Of a stretch of 64,000 nt of DNA, positions 46,763 to 55,371 are shown one piece after another. This DNA is from CAVPJC01 sp963705155. Its GTDB lineage: Bacteria > Chloroflexota > Anaerolineae > Anaerolineales > UBA4823. Where the stretch lies: the NCBI GenBank assembly GCA_963705155.1, contig CAVPJC010000007.1, positions 52,447-116,446 of the forward strand. The letters run 5' to 3'. The notes beneath the pieces are model-generated. The model searched no databases. It was not told the DNA's origin and worked only from the letters and a program-made list of their open reading frames with translations. The stretch's first letter is position 1; every line of letters begins with the position of its first letter. The translations under genes were made by a program, and so were the position numbers.

Positions 46763-47686
46763 TCAGACAAACACCAGGCAGCCGCGCTGCTCCAGGCGTT
46801 CAAGCCAACCTGGCAGCTCGAGCCGCTTATTCCATCTCAAATCCAATTTCTCCAGGCGGGGCAGCTCGCCCAGGGCATCCGGCAGGCGGGTCAACCGGTT
46901 GGCCCTCAAATCCAGATGGCGCAGGTTTTCCAGCGCGCCGATCGAGGCCGGGATGTCCGCCAGGTGGTTGTTCCTCAGGTTGAGATCGGTCAGGCCGGTC
47001 AGGCCGCCGAGCGTTTCGGGCAGCGCTTCCAGGCGGTTATCCTGCAAATCCAGCTTCTTCAGACCGGCAAGCTCACCCAACGTGACCGGCAGGGATACGA
47101 GCCGGTTGTTCATCCCATGCAGCTCGCGCAGCTGTGCCAGGTGCCCGAGGCTTTCAGGCAGGGAGGCGATCTGGTTGTTGTAGAGGCGCAGCTCCACCAG
47201 CCCGGTGAGCCGTCCAACCTCATCGGGCAGCGCGGGCAGGTGGTTGTCGCTGATGTTCAGGTAAACCAGGCCGCTCAGGTTGTCGAAGGTATCTGGCAGG
47301 GCCGACAGCCGGTTGTCGCTCAGATACAGAAAGGCCAGGTTTTGCAGGTTTCCAAGCTGAGCAGGCAGGGATTCGAGTTTGTTGTGACCCAGATCGAGCA
47401 TGTGGAGTTCCGCCAGGTTGCCAATGCCAGCAGAAAGGTGTTCCAGGTAATTCTGGCTGAGGTTCAATATTTGCAAGCCGGTCAACTGCCAGAGCGACTC
47501 CGGCAGGGAGGCCAGACGGTTGTGGTACAGGCTCAGGAATTTCAAATTCATCAAATCGCCGATCCAGCCGGGGAGCGTGCTCAGGCGGTTGCGGTCGAGG
47601 TCGAGATGCTCGAGCGAGATGAGGGTACCCAACGAATCGGGCAGGGCGGCCAGCTGTTTGCCGGCCAGGTCGAGTCGGGTGTTCAC
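46763..47686 (-). CDS. Leucine-rich repeat protein
   Basis: 307 residues made almost wholly of about twelve 23-residue LRRs of the form LxxLxxLxLxxNxLxxLPxx(I/L)G, for example LISLEHLDLDRNRLSTLPGW and LAELHMLDLGHNKLESLPAQ. There is no signal peptide, so it is cytoplasmic. It starts with GTG, overlapping the GNAT stop by four bases (GTGA). The regular plant/ROCO-like LRR spacing suggests protein binding. No kinase or GTPase domain is attached. Confidence 0.88.
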   Translation of the reverse strand: MNTRLDLAGKQLAALPDSLGTLISLEHLDLDRNRLSTLPGWIGDLMNLKFLSLYHNRLASLPESLWQLTGLQILNLSQNYLEHLSAGIGNLAELHMLDLGHNKLESLPAQLGNLQNLAFLYLSDNRLSALPDTFDNLSGLVYLNISDNHLPALPDEVGRLTGLVELRLYNNQIASLPESLGHLAQLRELHGMNNRLVSLPVTLGELAGLKKLDLQDNRLEALPETLGGLTGLTDLNLRNNHLADIPASIGALENLRHLDLRANRLTRLPDALGELPRLEKLDLRWNKRLELPGWLERLEQRGCLVFV

Positions 47687-48212
47687 AGGTCAACCTCCAG
47701 GTGGATGTCTTCCGGCTCAAGCGCAAACAGCTCCGGGTCTGGCTCGGCGGTCACCCGGCAGCCCAGGCGCAGGTAGAAATTGATCGTGTTTTCGGAAGGC
47801 GTCGCCGAGATGTACAACTGGCGGGCGCCGCGCCGGCAGCGCCTCAGCCGCAGACAGGTCAAAAAGCTGTTTCCCCAGCCCCCTGCTGCGGTGATATCGG
47901 CTGACGTGCAGGAACTTGAGCTGCAGCTGATCCCGGTTCGGGCCGATGAACCGGTTATCGAGGATGGCGACCCCGACCAGCCGCCCATCGTCGAAGGCGG
48001 CGTGGAACCAACCGCCGCGGTCGTAGCTCTCCAGCAGGATGGGGGTGTACTTGCCTGCCTCGCCCGGAGGCCAGCCTGACATATCATAATGCTCCGGCTT
48101 GAGCGCCAGGAGCGCCGTTTTCGCAGGTATAAATGTTGTCAATCACTCCGCGGCGGTCGATGCTCCAGACGAGCTTGACTTCAGCGCGGCGCAGGGGGCG
48201 GTATTGGATCAC
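47683..48212 (-). CDS. GNAT-family acetyltransferase (frameshifts)
   Basis: About 176 residues. A GTG start at 48212 gives VIQYRPLRRAEVKLVWSIDR and GVIDNIYTCENG; a shift near 48115 leads to ALLALKPEHYDMSGWPPGEA. The acetyl-CoA motif is LKFLHVSRYHRSRGLGKQLF, then after a shift near 47835 comes ARQLYISATPSENTINFYLR and LGCRVTAEPDPELFALEPED. The protein is one of the common single-domain N-acetyltransferases. It is sandwiched in an operon between DinB and LRR genes. Substrate unknown. Confidence 0.75.
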
Positions 48213-48215
48213 AGG

Positions 48216-48704
48216 CTAACCCCATCCAAAGGCGCTCGATTCCCAGCTCAACAGGTCGCCTTCGATGTGTTCCTTGAGCCCGACCTTCTCCATCAGGTAC
48301 ATCACCTGGGCGCGGTGGTGCATGCTGTGGGTGATGACGTGGCCGATGGCGCCGCCAAAAGTCTTCAACCGTGGCGGATTATCCAGAACATCCAGAAAGC
48401 AGTCGTCGTAGCGACCCTCCCGGCCAACCTTGCGGGCCAGGTTGGCAAAATCCCGGCTGACCAGTGCCAGGCGCTCCAGCAGCCGGGGGATGGTGGTTCC
48501 GGACCTGGCCTCAACCGGGCGCTGGCAGAGCAGATCGGTCCAGGTTTCCATGTTTGCGATGATGTGGGTGAAGGTATTGCGCAGGGTGCCCTGGTCGATA
48601 TCGTAGGTTTTGTCCAGCAGCTCATCAGGCAGCGGCTGGCAGGCCAGGAGTAGCTGGCGTGTGGTCCAGGTGTCGTGGGCGAGTAAACGGTCGAGGATAT
48701 CCAT
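48216..48704 (-). CDS. DinB-family four-helix protein
   Basis: 162 residues from ATG 48704 (MDILDRLLAHDTWTTRQLLL). The metal-binding triad expected of DinB/YfiT proteins is there: His in LLAHDTW, His in TFTHIIANMETWTD and His in HVITHSMHHRAQVMYLME. The longer frame upstream crosses a repeat and is not protein-like. First gene of the DinB-GNAT-LRR operon. Family members include thiol-dependent transferases and DNA-damage-inducible proteins; no LexA box is visible upstream. Confidence 0.85.
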   Translation of the reverse strand: MDILDRLLAHDTWTTRQLLLACQPLPDELLDKTYDIDQGTLRNTFTHIIANMETWTDLLCQRPVEARSGTTIPRLLERLALVSRDFANLARKVGREGRYDDCFLDVLDNPPRLKTFGGAIGHVITHSMHHRAQVMYLMEKVGLKEHIEGDLLSWESSAFGWG

Positions 48705-48773
48705 AGCGGCTCCGGAGGCGTGGACGCGCCGTCCACGAATGCGTTGATATTTAGTCCAGATTATAAGAAAAAA

Positions 48774-48801
48774 TAACCGTAAAGGCGCAAAGGCCGCAAA
48801 G
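48774..48801. repeat. Dispersed repeat (family B-like)
   Basis: TAACCGTAAAGGCGCAAAGG followed by CCGCAAAG, a short-period element in the gap between divergent genes. Confidence 0.45.
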
Positions 48802-48995
48802 AATGCAAGAAAAGGCAGAAAAATATCGTTCCAATTAGAACGATGCGGAGATGATTTTTTTAGTCGCCCCATTATACAGTAATTCGCGATCAGGTCGCAA
48901 ATGAGATGGGTAGGCCGTGGAGTCTTGCAAAGATAGATTGAATCGGGCTGAAATTGTGCTACAAATGAGATGTAAAAAAGAAAGGGAGGCGCTGC

Positions 48996-49418
48996 ATGGC
49001 TGTCAAGAAAAATCCGAGGCGGATCATCCTGGCGATTGTGGTCATACCCCTGGTGTGCGCAGCTTGTTCGATGGGGTACACGCTGGTGCAGTTGAACCTG
49101 GCGCGGGGCCGGGGTTTGTACCCTTCTCCCGAAGAAGCGATCTCCATTCGCGCCCACCAGTATTATTCGGGGGTGAGCCGGGTGCTGATCGAGCGGGCAG
49201 GTCCGAACGCCTTCGACGGCAGCAGCCCGCATGTCTGGTATGTGGTCTGGAGCGTGTACGCCGACAGCCGGGCGGATGGGAGCGACCTTTATCACGGCGC
49301 TTACGAGAGCGGAGGCAGTTATTACCTGCACCTGAAAGACGGCTGGGTGCAGATGCCGGAGGGTTACTTTCCGGAATATATTGGCTTCTGGATGAAGGTG
49401 CTGAGAATTGCGGGGTAG
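48996..49418 (+). CDS. Membrane-anchored or lipoprotein, unknown function
   Basis: 140 residues; the ATG follows GGGAGG. The N-terminus MAVKKNPRRIILAIVVIPLV then CAACSMG could be a signal anchor or a lipobox (VCAAC). The outer domain includes PSPEEAISIRAHQYYSGVSR, HVWYVVWSVYADSRADGSDL and GSYYLHLKDGWVQMPEGYFP, a compact aromatic-rich beta fold. It is 26 bases before the alpha-galactosidase gene. Function unknown. Confidence 0.65.
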   Translation: MAVKKNPRRIILAIVVIPLVCAACSMGYTLVQLNLARGRGLYPSPEEAISIRAHQYYSGVSRVLIERAGPNAFDGSSPHVWYVVWSVYADSRADGSDLYHGAYESGGSYYLHLKDGWVQMPEGYFPEYIGFWMKVLRIAG

Positions 49419-49443
49419 ATGGCAGCGTGATATCATTGCTGCC

Positions 49444-51669
49444 ATGATCCACTTCAACCCTGAAACCAGGACTTTCAACCTGATCCTGCGCAGCAGCTAT
49501 TACGCTTTCCAGGTGGACGCCGCCGGACGGGTGGTGCATCTGGGCTGGGGGCCGCGCCCGCCCGGCAGCGGGGAGGCTGACCGGATCACGGGGTATCACG
49601 CCTACGAAAAAACCACGCAAACCAACAGCTTTCTGACCCAGCTCCAACCGGATGAGATCATCACCTATGGAGATGTCACCGGGCACGAGCCGACCCTCAA
49701 GGTCAGCTTTCCCACTGCGCCTGGCCTGACGCCCGGAGTGGAAGCGCGCCTGGAGGCCGCTCACCTGCCCGTGCGGGATGTGCGCCTGCGCTACGCCGGG
49801 CACGAAATCGTCCCAGATGCCCAACCCGGACTGGCTCCGGCGCACGGGCTGCCGGTGGGTGTGTCTGCGCCGCGCCAGACGCTGCGCCTGCGCCTGGTGG
49901 ACCCCGTCCAGCCTTTCGATGTCACCCTGTGCTACCGCCTGACGCCCGAGCACGACATCCTCGAGCGCTGGCTGGAGCTGGAAAACCGTGGGGATCAGCC
50001 GGTGAGCGTGGAGGTGTGCAACTTTGCCACGCTGCACCTGCCCAACGGTACGAACGAGCTGACCCATGTCAGCGGCGCGTGGGCGGCTGAGTTCCATCCG
50101 AACCGGACCTGCCTGCCAGTGGGCGCATTTGTTTATGAAAGCCGCAGCCTGCAGACCGGGCACGCCGCCAATCCCTTCTTCATGCTCAACCGCCCGGGTC
50201 AGGCCTGGGAAGAGATTGGCACAGTTTATTTCGGTGCGCTGGCCTATTCGGGGGCCTGGCGGATGGCCGTAGAGCAGCTCCCCACCCGCGATGTGCGCCT
50301 GCACGCCGGTTACAACAACTTCGATGACGAGCTGGTCCTGGCGCCCGGCGAGCGGCATGTCACCCCGGCCTTGGTGTGCGGGGTTTGCGCCGAGGGCTGG
50401 GGTGGGGCCAGCCGCCGGCTGCACGCGTTTGCATGCCAGCGCCTGCTGCCGCGCCCGCAGGAACCCCGCCCGGTGCTCTACAACAGCTGGGAAGCGACTT
50501 ACTTCAACCTGAGTTTTGAAAACCAGGCCGAGCTGGCGCGCAAGGCGGCTGCCATCGGGGTGGAGCTGTTCTGCGTGGACGACGGCTGGTTTGGGGCGCG
50601 CCGCTCCGACAACGCCGGGCTGGGCGATTGGACGGTGAGCGAGCAGGTTTTCCCGCACGGGCTGGAGCCGCTGGTGGAAGTGGTGCACGGTCTGGGGATG
50701 AAGTTCGGCCTGTGGGTGGAGCCGGAGATGGTCAACGCCGATTCCGACCTGTACCGCCTGCATCCGGACTGGGTGCTGCACTTCCCGGGCCGGCCGCGCA
50801 GCGAGGCGCGCAACCAGCTCATCCTGGATTTTGGCCGTCCTGAAGTGGTGGAGCACCTGGCTGGCGTGCTGGAAAACCTGGCGCAGCGCTATCAGGTCGA
50901 TTTTTTCAAGTGGGATATGAACCGCAGCGCCAGTGAGCCCGGATCGGCTGCCGGCAGGGCTATCTGGCGGCGGCATGTGCAGGCGGTGTACGGTCTGATA
51001 GACCGTCTGCGAGGCAAATTCCCCCGGCTGGATATCCAGACCTGCTCGGGCGGCGGCGGGCGCGTCGACCTGGGCATTTTCGGGCGCACCGACCAGGCCT
51101 GGGTGAGTGATAACACCGACGCTCTCGATCGCATCTGCATCCAGGAAGGTTTCAGCCTGGCTTACCCCGCCCGCACCATGGAAGCCTGGGTCACGCACGT
51201 GCCCAATCCCACCACCGGGCGCATCCTGCCCCTGGGCGTGCGCTTCGATGTCGCCATGCGCGGCGTGCTGGGCATTGGCACCAACCTGAACGAGCTGGAG
51301 CAGGACGAGCTGGAGGCGTATGCCCGCTATATCGCCTTCTATAAACGCATCCGGCATGTGGTGCAGGGCGGGCAGCTCTACCGCCTGCAGCGCCTGGAGG
51401 AGTGCGGGGCTTCGGTGATCGCCTATGTGCTGGAGGGCGGAGGCGAAGCGGTGTATTCGCGGGCAGTGGTGAGCGCTGTGGGCACCGGTCACCGCCCGGC
51501 GGTGCCGCTGGTGGGGCTGAACGCCGGCGGGATCTATTCGCTGCACGACCTGGACGACCGGGAAGTGCAGCGGTTGAGCGGCTTCGAGCTGATGACGCTG
51601 GGCATCCCGGGTGAAAGGCGCAGCTTACCGGGAGCCAGCCAGACTTACTATCTGCGTCAGGTCTCATAG
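49444..51669 (+). CDS. Alpha-galactosidase, GH36
   Basis: 741 residues, intact, from ATG 49444 (MIHFNPETRTFNLILRSSYY). It hydrolyses terminal alpha-galactosides such as melibiose or raffinose. The N-terminal beta-sandwich (1-330) is followed by the (beta/alpha)8 barrel: VLYNSWEATYFNLSFENQAE, ELFCVDDGWFGARRSDNAGL, FGLWVEPEMVNADSDLYRLH. The nucleophile is Asp491 in FFKWDMNR and the acid/base Asp556 in WVSDNTDALDR. A C-terminal beta domain follows. No signal peptide, so cytoplasmic. GalE lies 210 bases downstream in the same direction, linking galactose release with its conversion. Confidence 0.93.
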   Translation: MIHFNPETRTFNLILRSSYYAFQVDAAGRVVHLGWGPRPPGSGEADRITGYHAYEKTTQTNSFLTQLQPDEIITYGDVTGHEPTLKVSFPTAPGLTPGVEARLEAAHLPVRDVRLRYAGHEIVPDAQPGLAPAHGLPVGVSAPRQTLRLRLVDPVQPFDVTLCYRLTPEHDILERWLELENRGDQPVSVEVCNFATLHLPNGTNELTHVSGAWAAEFHPNRTCLPVGAFVYESRSLQTGHAANPFFMLNRPGQAWEEIGTVYFGALAYSGAWRMAVEQLPTRDVRLHAGYNNFDDELVLAPGERHVTPALVCGVCAEGWGGASRRLHAFACQRLLPRPQEPRPVLYNSWEATYFNLSFENQAELARKAAAIGVELFCVDDGWFGARRSDNAGLGDWTVSEQVFPHGLEPLVEVVHGLGMKFGLWVEPEMVNADSDLYRLHPDWVLHFPGRPRSEARNQLILDFGRPEVVEHLAGVLENLAQRYQVDFFKWDMNRSASEPGSAAGRAIWRRHVQAVYGLIDRLRGKFPRLDIQTCSGGGGRVDLGIFGRTDQAWVSDNTDALDRICIQEGFSLAYPARTMEAWVTHVPNPTTGRILPLGVRFDVAMRGVLGIGTNLNELEQDELEAYARYIAFYKRIRHVVQGGQLYRLQRLEECGASVIAYVLEGGGEAVYSRAVVSAVGTGHRPAVPLVGLNAGGIYSLHDLDDREVQRLSGFELMTLGIPGERRSLPGASQTYYLRQVS

Positions 51670-51751
51670 TACAATTCAATGGGCGCCCCCTGATGGGAGA
51701 TAAATGCCCTTCGCAAGCTCGGGGCAGGCCGTGATGGGTGAGGCATTGGTC

Positions 51752-51853
51752 ATGTCGTTGCGAGCGAGCGTTCTCCAGCGAGCGAAGCAACCTTCGAACG
51801 GCTCGAATCATCCAACTGCCGGGAGATTGCTTCCCTGCGCAGTCCTGCAATAA
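51752..51853. repeat. Dispersed repeat (family C)
   Basis: GTCGTTGCGAGCGAGCG, GCGAAGCAACCTTCGA, and GGGAGATTGCTTCCCTGCGC with CCTGCAATAACA: a diverged copy of the element at 14041, between the alpha-galactosidase and galE genes. Confidence 0.55.
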
Positions 51854-51880
51854 CAGATCCGATCGAAAAGGAGTGTAAGC

Positions 51881-52864
51881 ATGAAGGTTTTGGTCACAGG
51901 CGGCGCGGGGTATATCGGCAGCGTCGTTTCTCACGAGCTGGTCAAATCTGGCGATGAGGTCATCGTCTTCGATAATTTATCACAGGGCCACCGCCGGGCA
52001 GTGCCGGAGGAGGCCATTTTCATCCACGGCGACCTGGCCGACCGGGCGCTGCTTGACCAGGTGATGGCTGAACACCGCCCGGAGGCGATCATGCACTTTG
52101 CCTCCAACACCCTGGTGGGTGAATCGGTGGAAAAGCCCTTCCTCTACCTGGGTGATAACCTGACCAACGGGCTGAACCTGCTGCACAGCGCCGTGGAGCA
52201 CGGCGTGCGGCGCTTCATCCTTTCTTCCACCGCCAACCTGTTCGACGACCCGGCCGAGATCCCCATCAAAGCCGAGGAGCGCATTGTGCCCGGCAGCCCG
52301 TACGGTGAATCCAAGTACCTGCTGGAGCGCCTACTGTACTGGATGGATCGCCTGTACGGGATGCGTTATGCCGCCCTGCGCTACTTCAACGCTGCCGGGG
52401 CGGCCTCGCCCGACCTGGGGGAAGACCATCTGCCGGAGTATCACATTATCCCGCTGGTGCTGCAGGTGGCGCTGGGCATCCGCGAGAAGATCACCATCTT
52501 CGGCGACGACTACCCCACGCCGGATGGGACGTGCGTGCGCGATTACATCCATGTGCTCGATCTGGCGCAGGCGCACATCCTGGCGCTGCGCAGCCTGGAT
52601 AAAGGCAGCCGGGCTTACAACCTGGGCAACGGGCAGGGTTTCAGCGTGAAAGAGGTGGTGGACACGGCGCGGCTCATCACCGGGCACGCCATTCCGGCGG
52701 TGATCGGGGCGCGCCGCCCGGGCGATCCGGCGGTCTTGATTGCGGATAGCCTGAAAATCAAGCAGGAGCTGGGCTGGCAGCCGCGCTACCCGGGTCTCAA
52801 GGATATCCTGGGCAGCGCCTGGGCCTGGCACCTGAAGCACCCTCAGGGTTATATGGAGAAATAA
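51881..52864 (+). CDS. galE: UDP-glucose 4-epimerase
   Basis: 327 residues, intact. It interconverts UDP-galactose and UDP-glucose with bound NAD. The NAD site is MKVLVTGGAGYIGSVVSHEL, followed by the acidic strand VIVFDNLSQGHRRAV. The catalytic set is SSTANLF (Ser/Thr) and YGESKYLLERLLYWM (YxxxK). ALRYFNAAGAASPDLGEDH and DGTCVRDYIHVLDLAQAHIL are the substrate-side signatures of GalE. AAAGGAG lies before the ATG. Completes galactoside use with the GH36 enzyme, although galK/galT are not in the window. Confidence 0.93.
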   Translation: MKVLVTGGAGYIGSVVSHELVKSGDEVIVFDNLSQGHRRAVPEEAIFIHGDLADRALLDQVMAEHRPEAIMHFASNTLVGESVEKPFLYLGDNLTNGLNLLHSAVEHGVRRFILSSTANLFDDPAEIPIKAEERIVPGSPYGESKYLLERLLYWMDRLYGMRYAALRYFNAAGAASPDLGEDHLPEYHIIPLVLQVALGIREKITIFGDDYPTPDGTCVRDYIHVLDLAQAHILALRSLDKGSRAYNLGNGQGFSVKEVVDTARLITGHAIPAVIGARRPGDPAVLIADSLKIKQELGWQPRYPGLKDILGSAWAWHLKHPQGYMEK

Positions 52865-53058
52865 ATTCGTACGCGGATATAACCTGGACCTTCATTAAAG
52901 TAGTTTTGTTGAACTATGCGCTGTGCGCAGGTAAAGCCAGCGCTATTTTATCTCCCCAGGCTCGATCACAATCTCAAATTGCTGTGATCCAGGCTATTTT
53001 TGCTGTGAGAGGTTCAAATTCCACGAGTTCCTTATCCGCATTCACAGGAGGTGTAGCC

Positions 53059-53202
53059 ATGACTATCCTCCTCGCACCCGGCTGCCGCAAAAGCTTGCTT
53101 GCGTTGGGCCTACAGCTCGAACAGAAATGCCCGGAGAACTTGGAAGAGTCAGAAGCCAAACCAGAGCCATCCGCTGCAATCCCAGAGTCAAAGTTGTGCT
53201 GA
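53059..53202 (+). CDS. Possible 47-residue protein
   Basis: MTILLAPGCRKSLLALGLQL then EQKCPENLEESEAKPEP and SAAIPESKLC. GGAGG stands seven bases before the ATG, which is its main support. No family; an acidic C-terminal half with two Cys. Confidence 0.3.
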   Translation: MTILLAPGCRKSLLALGLQLEQKCPENLEESEAKPEPSAAIPESKLC

Positions 53203-53499
53203 CCTAGCTGCGATCAGCTCCTGCTTTTTAAGCGCATCATCCAAACCACGCAGCGCTGCCCACCATGGACTGTCTGGCTTTCCCGCCCCTGCTTTTCTAC
53301 TGGATGCCGGATCTCACACTCGCACCCGTGTTTCCACTTGGCTGATGCCAGAAAATACTCACCCGAAATCTGGATCTCCAGCTTGTGTTGGGAGGTTTTT
53401 TTGTTGTACAATAAATTCAAAGCCACCCATTTGATGAGGATTTGACCAGGCTAAGTGCCCTAGATCTCAAATGGTTTGGTACGTTCCTAAGGCGGCTCA

Positions 53500-53588
53500 G
53501 TTCAACTCGGATTGATGTGGCGGCAGGGTACTGCCGGGCAACAAGTTGAACCGGGCTCAGGCATTGGCTCTGACCGCCATATCAATCC
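53500..53588. repeat. Overlapping inverted repeats (attC-like structure)
   Basis: GGATTGATGTGGCGG (53509-53523) pairs with CCGCCATATCAATCC (53574-53588) with one G-T mismatch. Nested and overlapping, GTTCAAC (53500-53506) pairs with GTTGAAC (53545-53551) around a GGCAG/CTGCC core. The second pair fits RYYYAAC...GTTRRRY, the simple boxes of integron attC sites, but these are low-information motifs. Confidence 0.45.
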
Positions 53589-53627
53589 TTATGTCGTCAG
53601 GCGGCAAGGAAGTGAGGGTGTGTGGCC

Positions 53628-54014
53628 ATGAGTGAAGAAGCGAGGAAGGGCGAGAAGAGCGGCTGGATTCTAGGTTGGTCCGGTGGATTCCTTTGGATCT
53701 TCAGCCAGGTCATTGTGCATCTAGCGAAGGGCAATCTCCTGTCCGCACTGGTGGGAATCGCCCTGTTGGTCACAGCCGCCACCTTCATACTGAGGTTTAC
53801 CCCCTGGCGATACCCCACGCAGCTTTACTGGAGATTGATGTTACCTCTTTATGTGCTGTTATTCCTCTCGATTGCCTGGGCGATCTGGATTTCGGGAGGG
53901 GCTGCCGAGCTCGGATTCAATATATGGTCCATCTTTCTCATCCTTCCTTTGCTCTTGCCGCTATACTTGGCTGGCAGTCGTCGGTGGATCGATGGTGAAC
54001 ACAAGCAGACCTGA
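53628..54014 (+). CDS. Four-helix membrane protein, unknown function
   Basis: 128 residues from ATG 53628 (MSEEARKGEKSGWILGWSGG), preferred over the GTG two codons earlier. Helices: FLWIFSQVIVHLAKGNLLSA, GIALLVTAATFILRF, LMLPLYVLLFLSIAWAIWIS and IWSIFLILPLLLPLYLA. A charged tail SRRWIDGEHKQT follows. No family is known. It lies between two attC-like structures, so it could be a mobile cassette gene. Confidence 0.6.
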   Translation: MSEEARKGEKSGWILGWSGGFLWIFSQVIVHLAKGNLLSALVGIALLVTAATFILRFTPWRYPTQLYWRLMLPLYVLLFLSIAWAIWISGGAAELGFNIWSIFLILPLLLPLYLAGSRRWIDGEHKQT

Positions 54015-54095
54015 ACCTGGCACCGGCGCAAGCGTCATGTCAAACGGCACACGGGCGGGCACTCTCGCCAAGCTCATGCCGCTCGGCTCGTAGCC

Positions 54096-55262
54096 GTTGG
54101 GCGGCTGGATTTCGCCAAAAAAAGAACCGAGACCAAGATGGGCAGTAAAAAATCGTTTCCAGGAATTGGTCTAGCATTTCTCATGCTATTTGTCGTTGGG
54201 TGCGGTGTACCTGCAACCACTCCATCTGTAGGAGATACATGCACATCTGTTCCACCAATATCAACGCTAATTGCTACCGCACCTTCTACCGAGACCGTTG
54301 AGCCCATGGCGCAGCCTAAGAAAATGCACTTGCTTTATGACGATGATGGCAGTCGCGATGGGATGGCAGCGCTTCTTTATTTGTTAAGTTATCCAGAAAT
54401 ATCCATTCAGGCTATAACCATTTCCTATGGTGAAGCGCACCCCAAATTGTACATCCAGCACATGGGGTGTGTGCTGGATATCTTTGGTATTCGTGATATT
54501 CCACTTGGCGCAGGACAGGATATGCCTTTGGCAGGAGGCACTCCTTTCCCCGATTGGTTACGTCAACTAAGCGACAATTTCTGGGATTATCCATTACCGC
54601 ATGCTGACAAGACTTATCCGTTCCAGAATGCTCCCGACTTGATGGTCTCAATTATTAATCAAGCTCCAGAACCCCTAACTATTTTTCTGAGCGGACCTTT
54701 TACGAATCTTGCTCAGGCTCTGCAGCTCGACCCGACTATTAAGGGTAATATTTCGGCTGTATACTTCATGGGTGGCGCCGTGTACGTCCCCGGCAACATA
54801 ACAGGTCTGATTCGCGACTCCAACAACCGAGTTGCAGACTGGAATTTCATAGCCGACCCGCAAGCCGCAAAAGAAGTATTCGAGTCTGGCTTGGAATTTT
54901 ATATGGTGCCGCTTGACGCAACAAATCAAGTGCTATTAAGTCAGGAAGATATCCTTCTGTGGCGCCAAGGTGATGATAAAGCCAATATGGTTGTAGATCT
55001 CTTTGACATCATGTTCAATACTTGGGGTCTTAAGCAAGCTGAGATTTTCGACCTAACAGCGGCTGTCCTCATGGTTCAATCTGAATTGTGTAACTTTCAG
55101 CCACTTCATCTTGATGTCATCACGGATAATGGTCCTACATTAGGACAGACCATAGTTGTACCAAATACCGAGCCAAACATACACGTCTGCTTGGAACCCA
55201 ATGCTAATCAAGTCAAGCAAAATCTGAATGAGACATTTTCACCGTAGTAAAAGCCGCCCAAC
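54096..55262. repeat. Ten-base inverted repeats bracketing the nucleoside hydrolase gene
   Basis: GTTGGGCGGC (54096-54105) and GCCGCCCAAC (55253-55262) are exact reverse complements lying 33 bases before and 5 bases after the gene. They fit the R' (GTTRRRY) and R'' (RYYYAAC) boxes expected at the two ends of an integron cassette, but complete attC partners are not found. Confidence 0.4.
54138..55247 (+). CDS. Nucleoside hydrolase-like lipoprotein with altered active site
   Basis: 369 residues, intact. The signal MGSKKSFPGIGLAFLMLFVV ends in a lipobox (VVGC, Cys22), which is unusual because this family is normally cytoplasmic. The fold is that of inosine-uridine nucleoside hydrolases: LLYDDDGSRDGMAALLYLLS, IQAITISYGEAHPKL, LTIFLSGPFTNLAQALQ, and ADWNFIADPQAAKEVFESG. 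The calcium-binding DxDxGxDD motif is changed to DDDGSRDG, and the C-terminal catalytic His region reads IFDLTAAVLM instead of HDPxA. It may therefore bind rather than cleave nucleosides. Lower GC than its neighbours suggests transfer. Confidence 0.75.
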   Translation: MGSKKSFPGIGLAFLMLFVVGCGVPATTPSVGDTCTSVPPISTLIATAPSTETVEPMAQPKKMHLLYDDDGSRDGMAALLYLLSYPEISIQAITISYGEAHPKLYIQHMGCVLDIFGIRDIPLGAGQDMPLAGGTPFPDWLRQLSDNFWDYPLPHADKTYPFQNAPDLMVSIINQAPEPLTIFLSGPFTNLAQALQLDPTIKGNISAVYFMGGAVYVPGNITGLIRDSNNRVADWNFIADPQAAKEVFESGLEFYMVPLDATNQVLLSQEDILLWRQGDDKANMVVDLFDIMFNTWGLKQAEIFDLTAAVLMVQSELCNFQPLHLDVITDNGPTLGQTIVVPNTEPNIHVCLEPNANQVKQNLNETFSP

Positions 55263-55346
55263 ACACCGTTCTCAAAAACCGGATGTCCGGAACGCTAATT
55301 GAAGCCAGGGGAAGGGCCTACCGGCAGGCGGTTCACCTTCGAAGAA

Positions 55347-55369
55347 CGGGCATGTTCTGCCCGCTTTTT
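55347..55369 (+). terminator. Intrinsic terminator
   Basis: CGGGCA-TGTTC-TGCCCG (55347-55363) followed by CTTTTT, about 100 bases beyond the nucleoside hydrolase stop. It could serve that gene. Confidence 0.65.
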
Positions 55370-55371
55370 CA

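Larger units (their letters stand above)
52865..53627. other. Structured intergenic region, left part of a probable insertion area
   Basis: No confident gene apart from one possible 47-residue frame. Inverted repeats are conspicuous: GATCACA (52964-52970) with TGTGATC (52983-52989), and the hairpins at 53500-53588. A TTCAAATTCC string near 53011 resembles a tRNA T-loop, but no cloverleaf can be drawn. Confidence 0.45.

Noticed and set aside
49042..51546. An 834-residue open frame opposite the alpha-galactosidase
   Set aside because: The forward gene has all GH36 catalytic motifs intact; the reverse frame has none and no ribosome site.
53005..53030. A GGTTCAAATTCC string resembling a tRNA T-loop
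   Set aside because: The flanking five-base stem does not pair and no acceptor, D or anticodon arm can be drawn.
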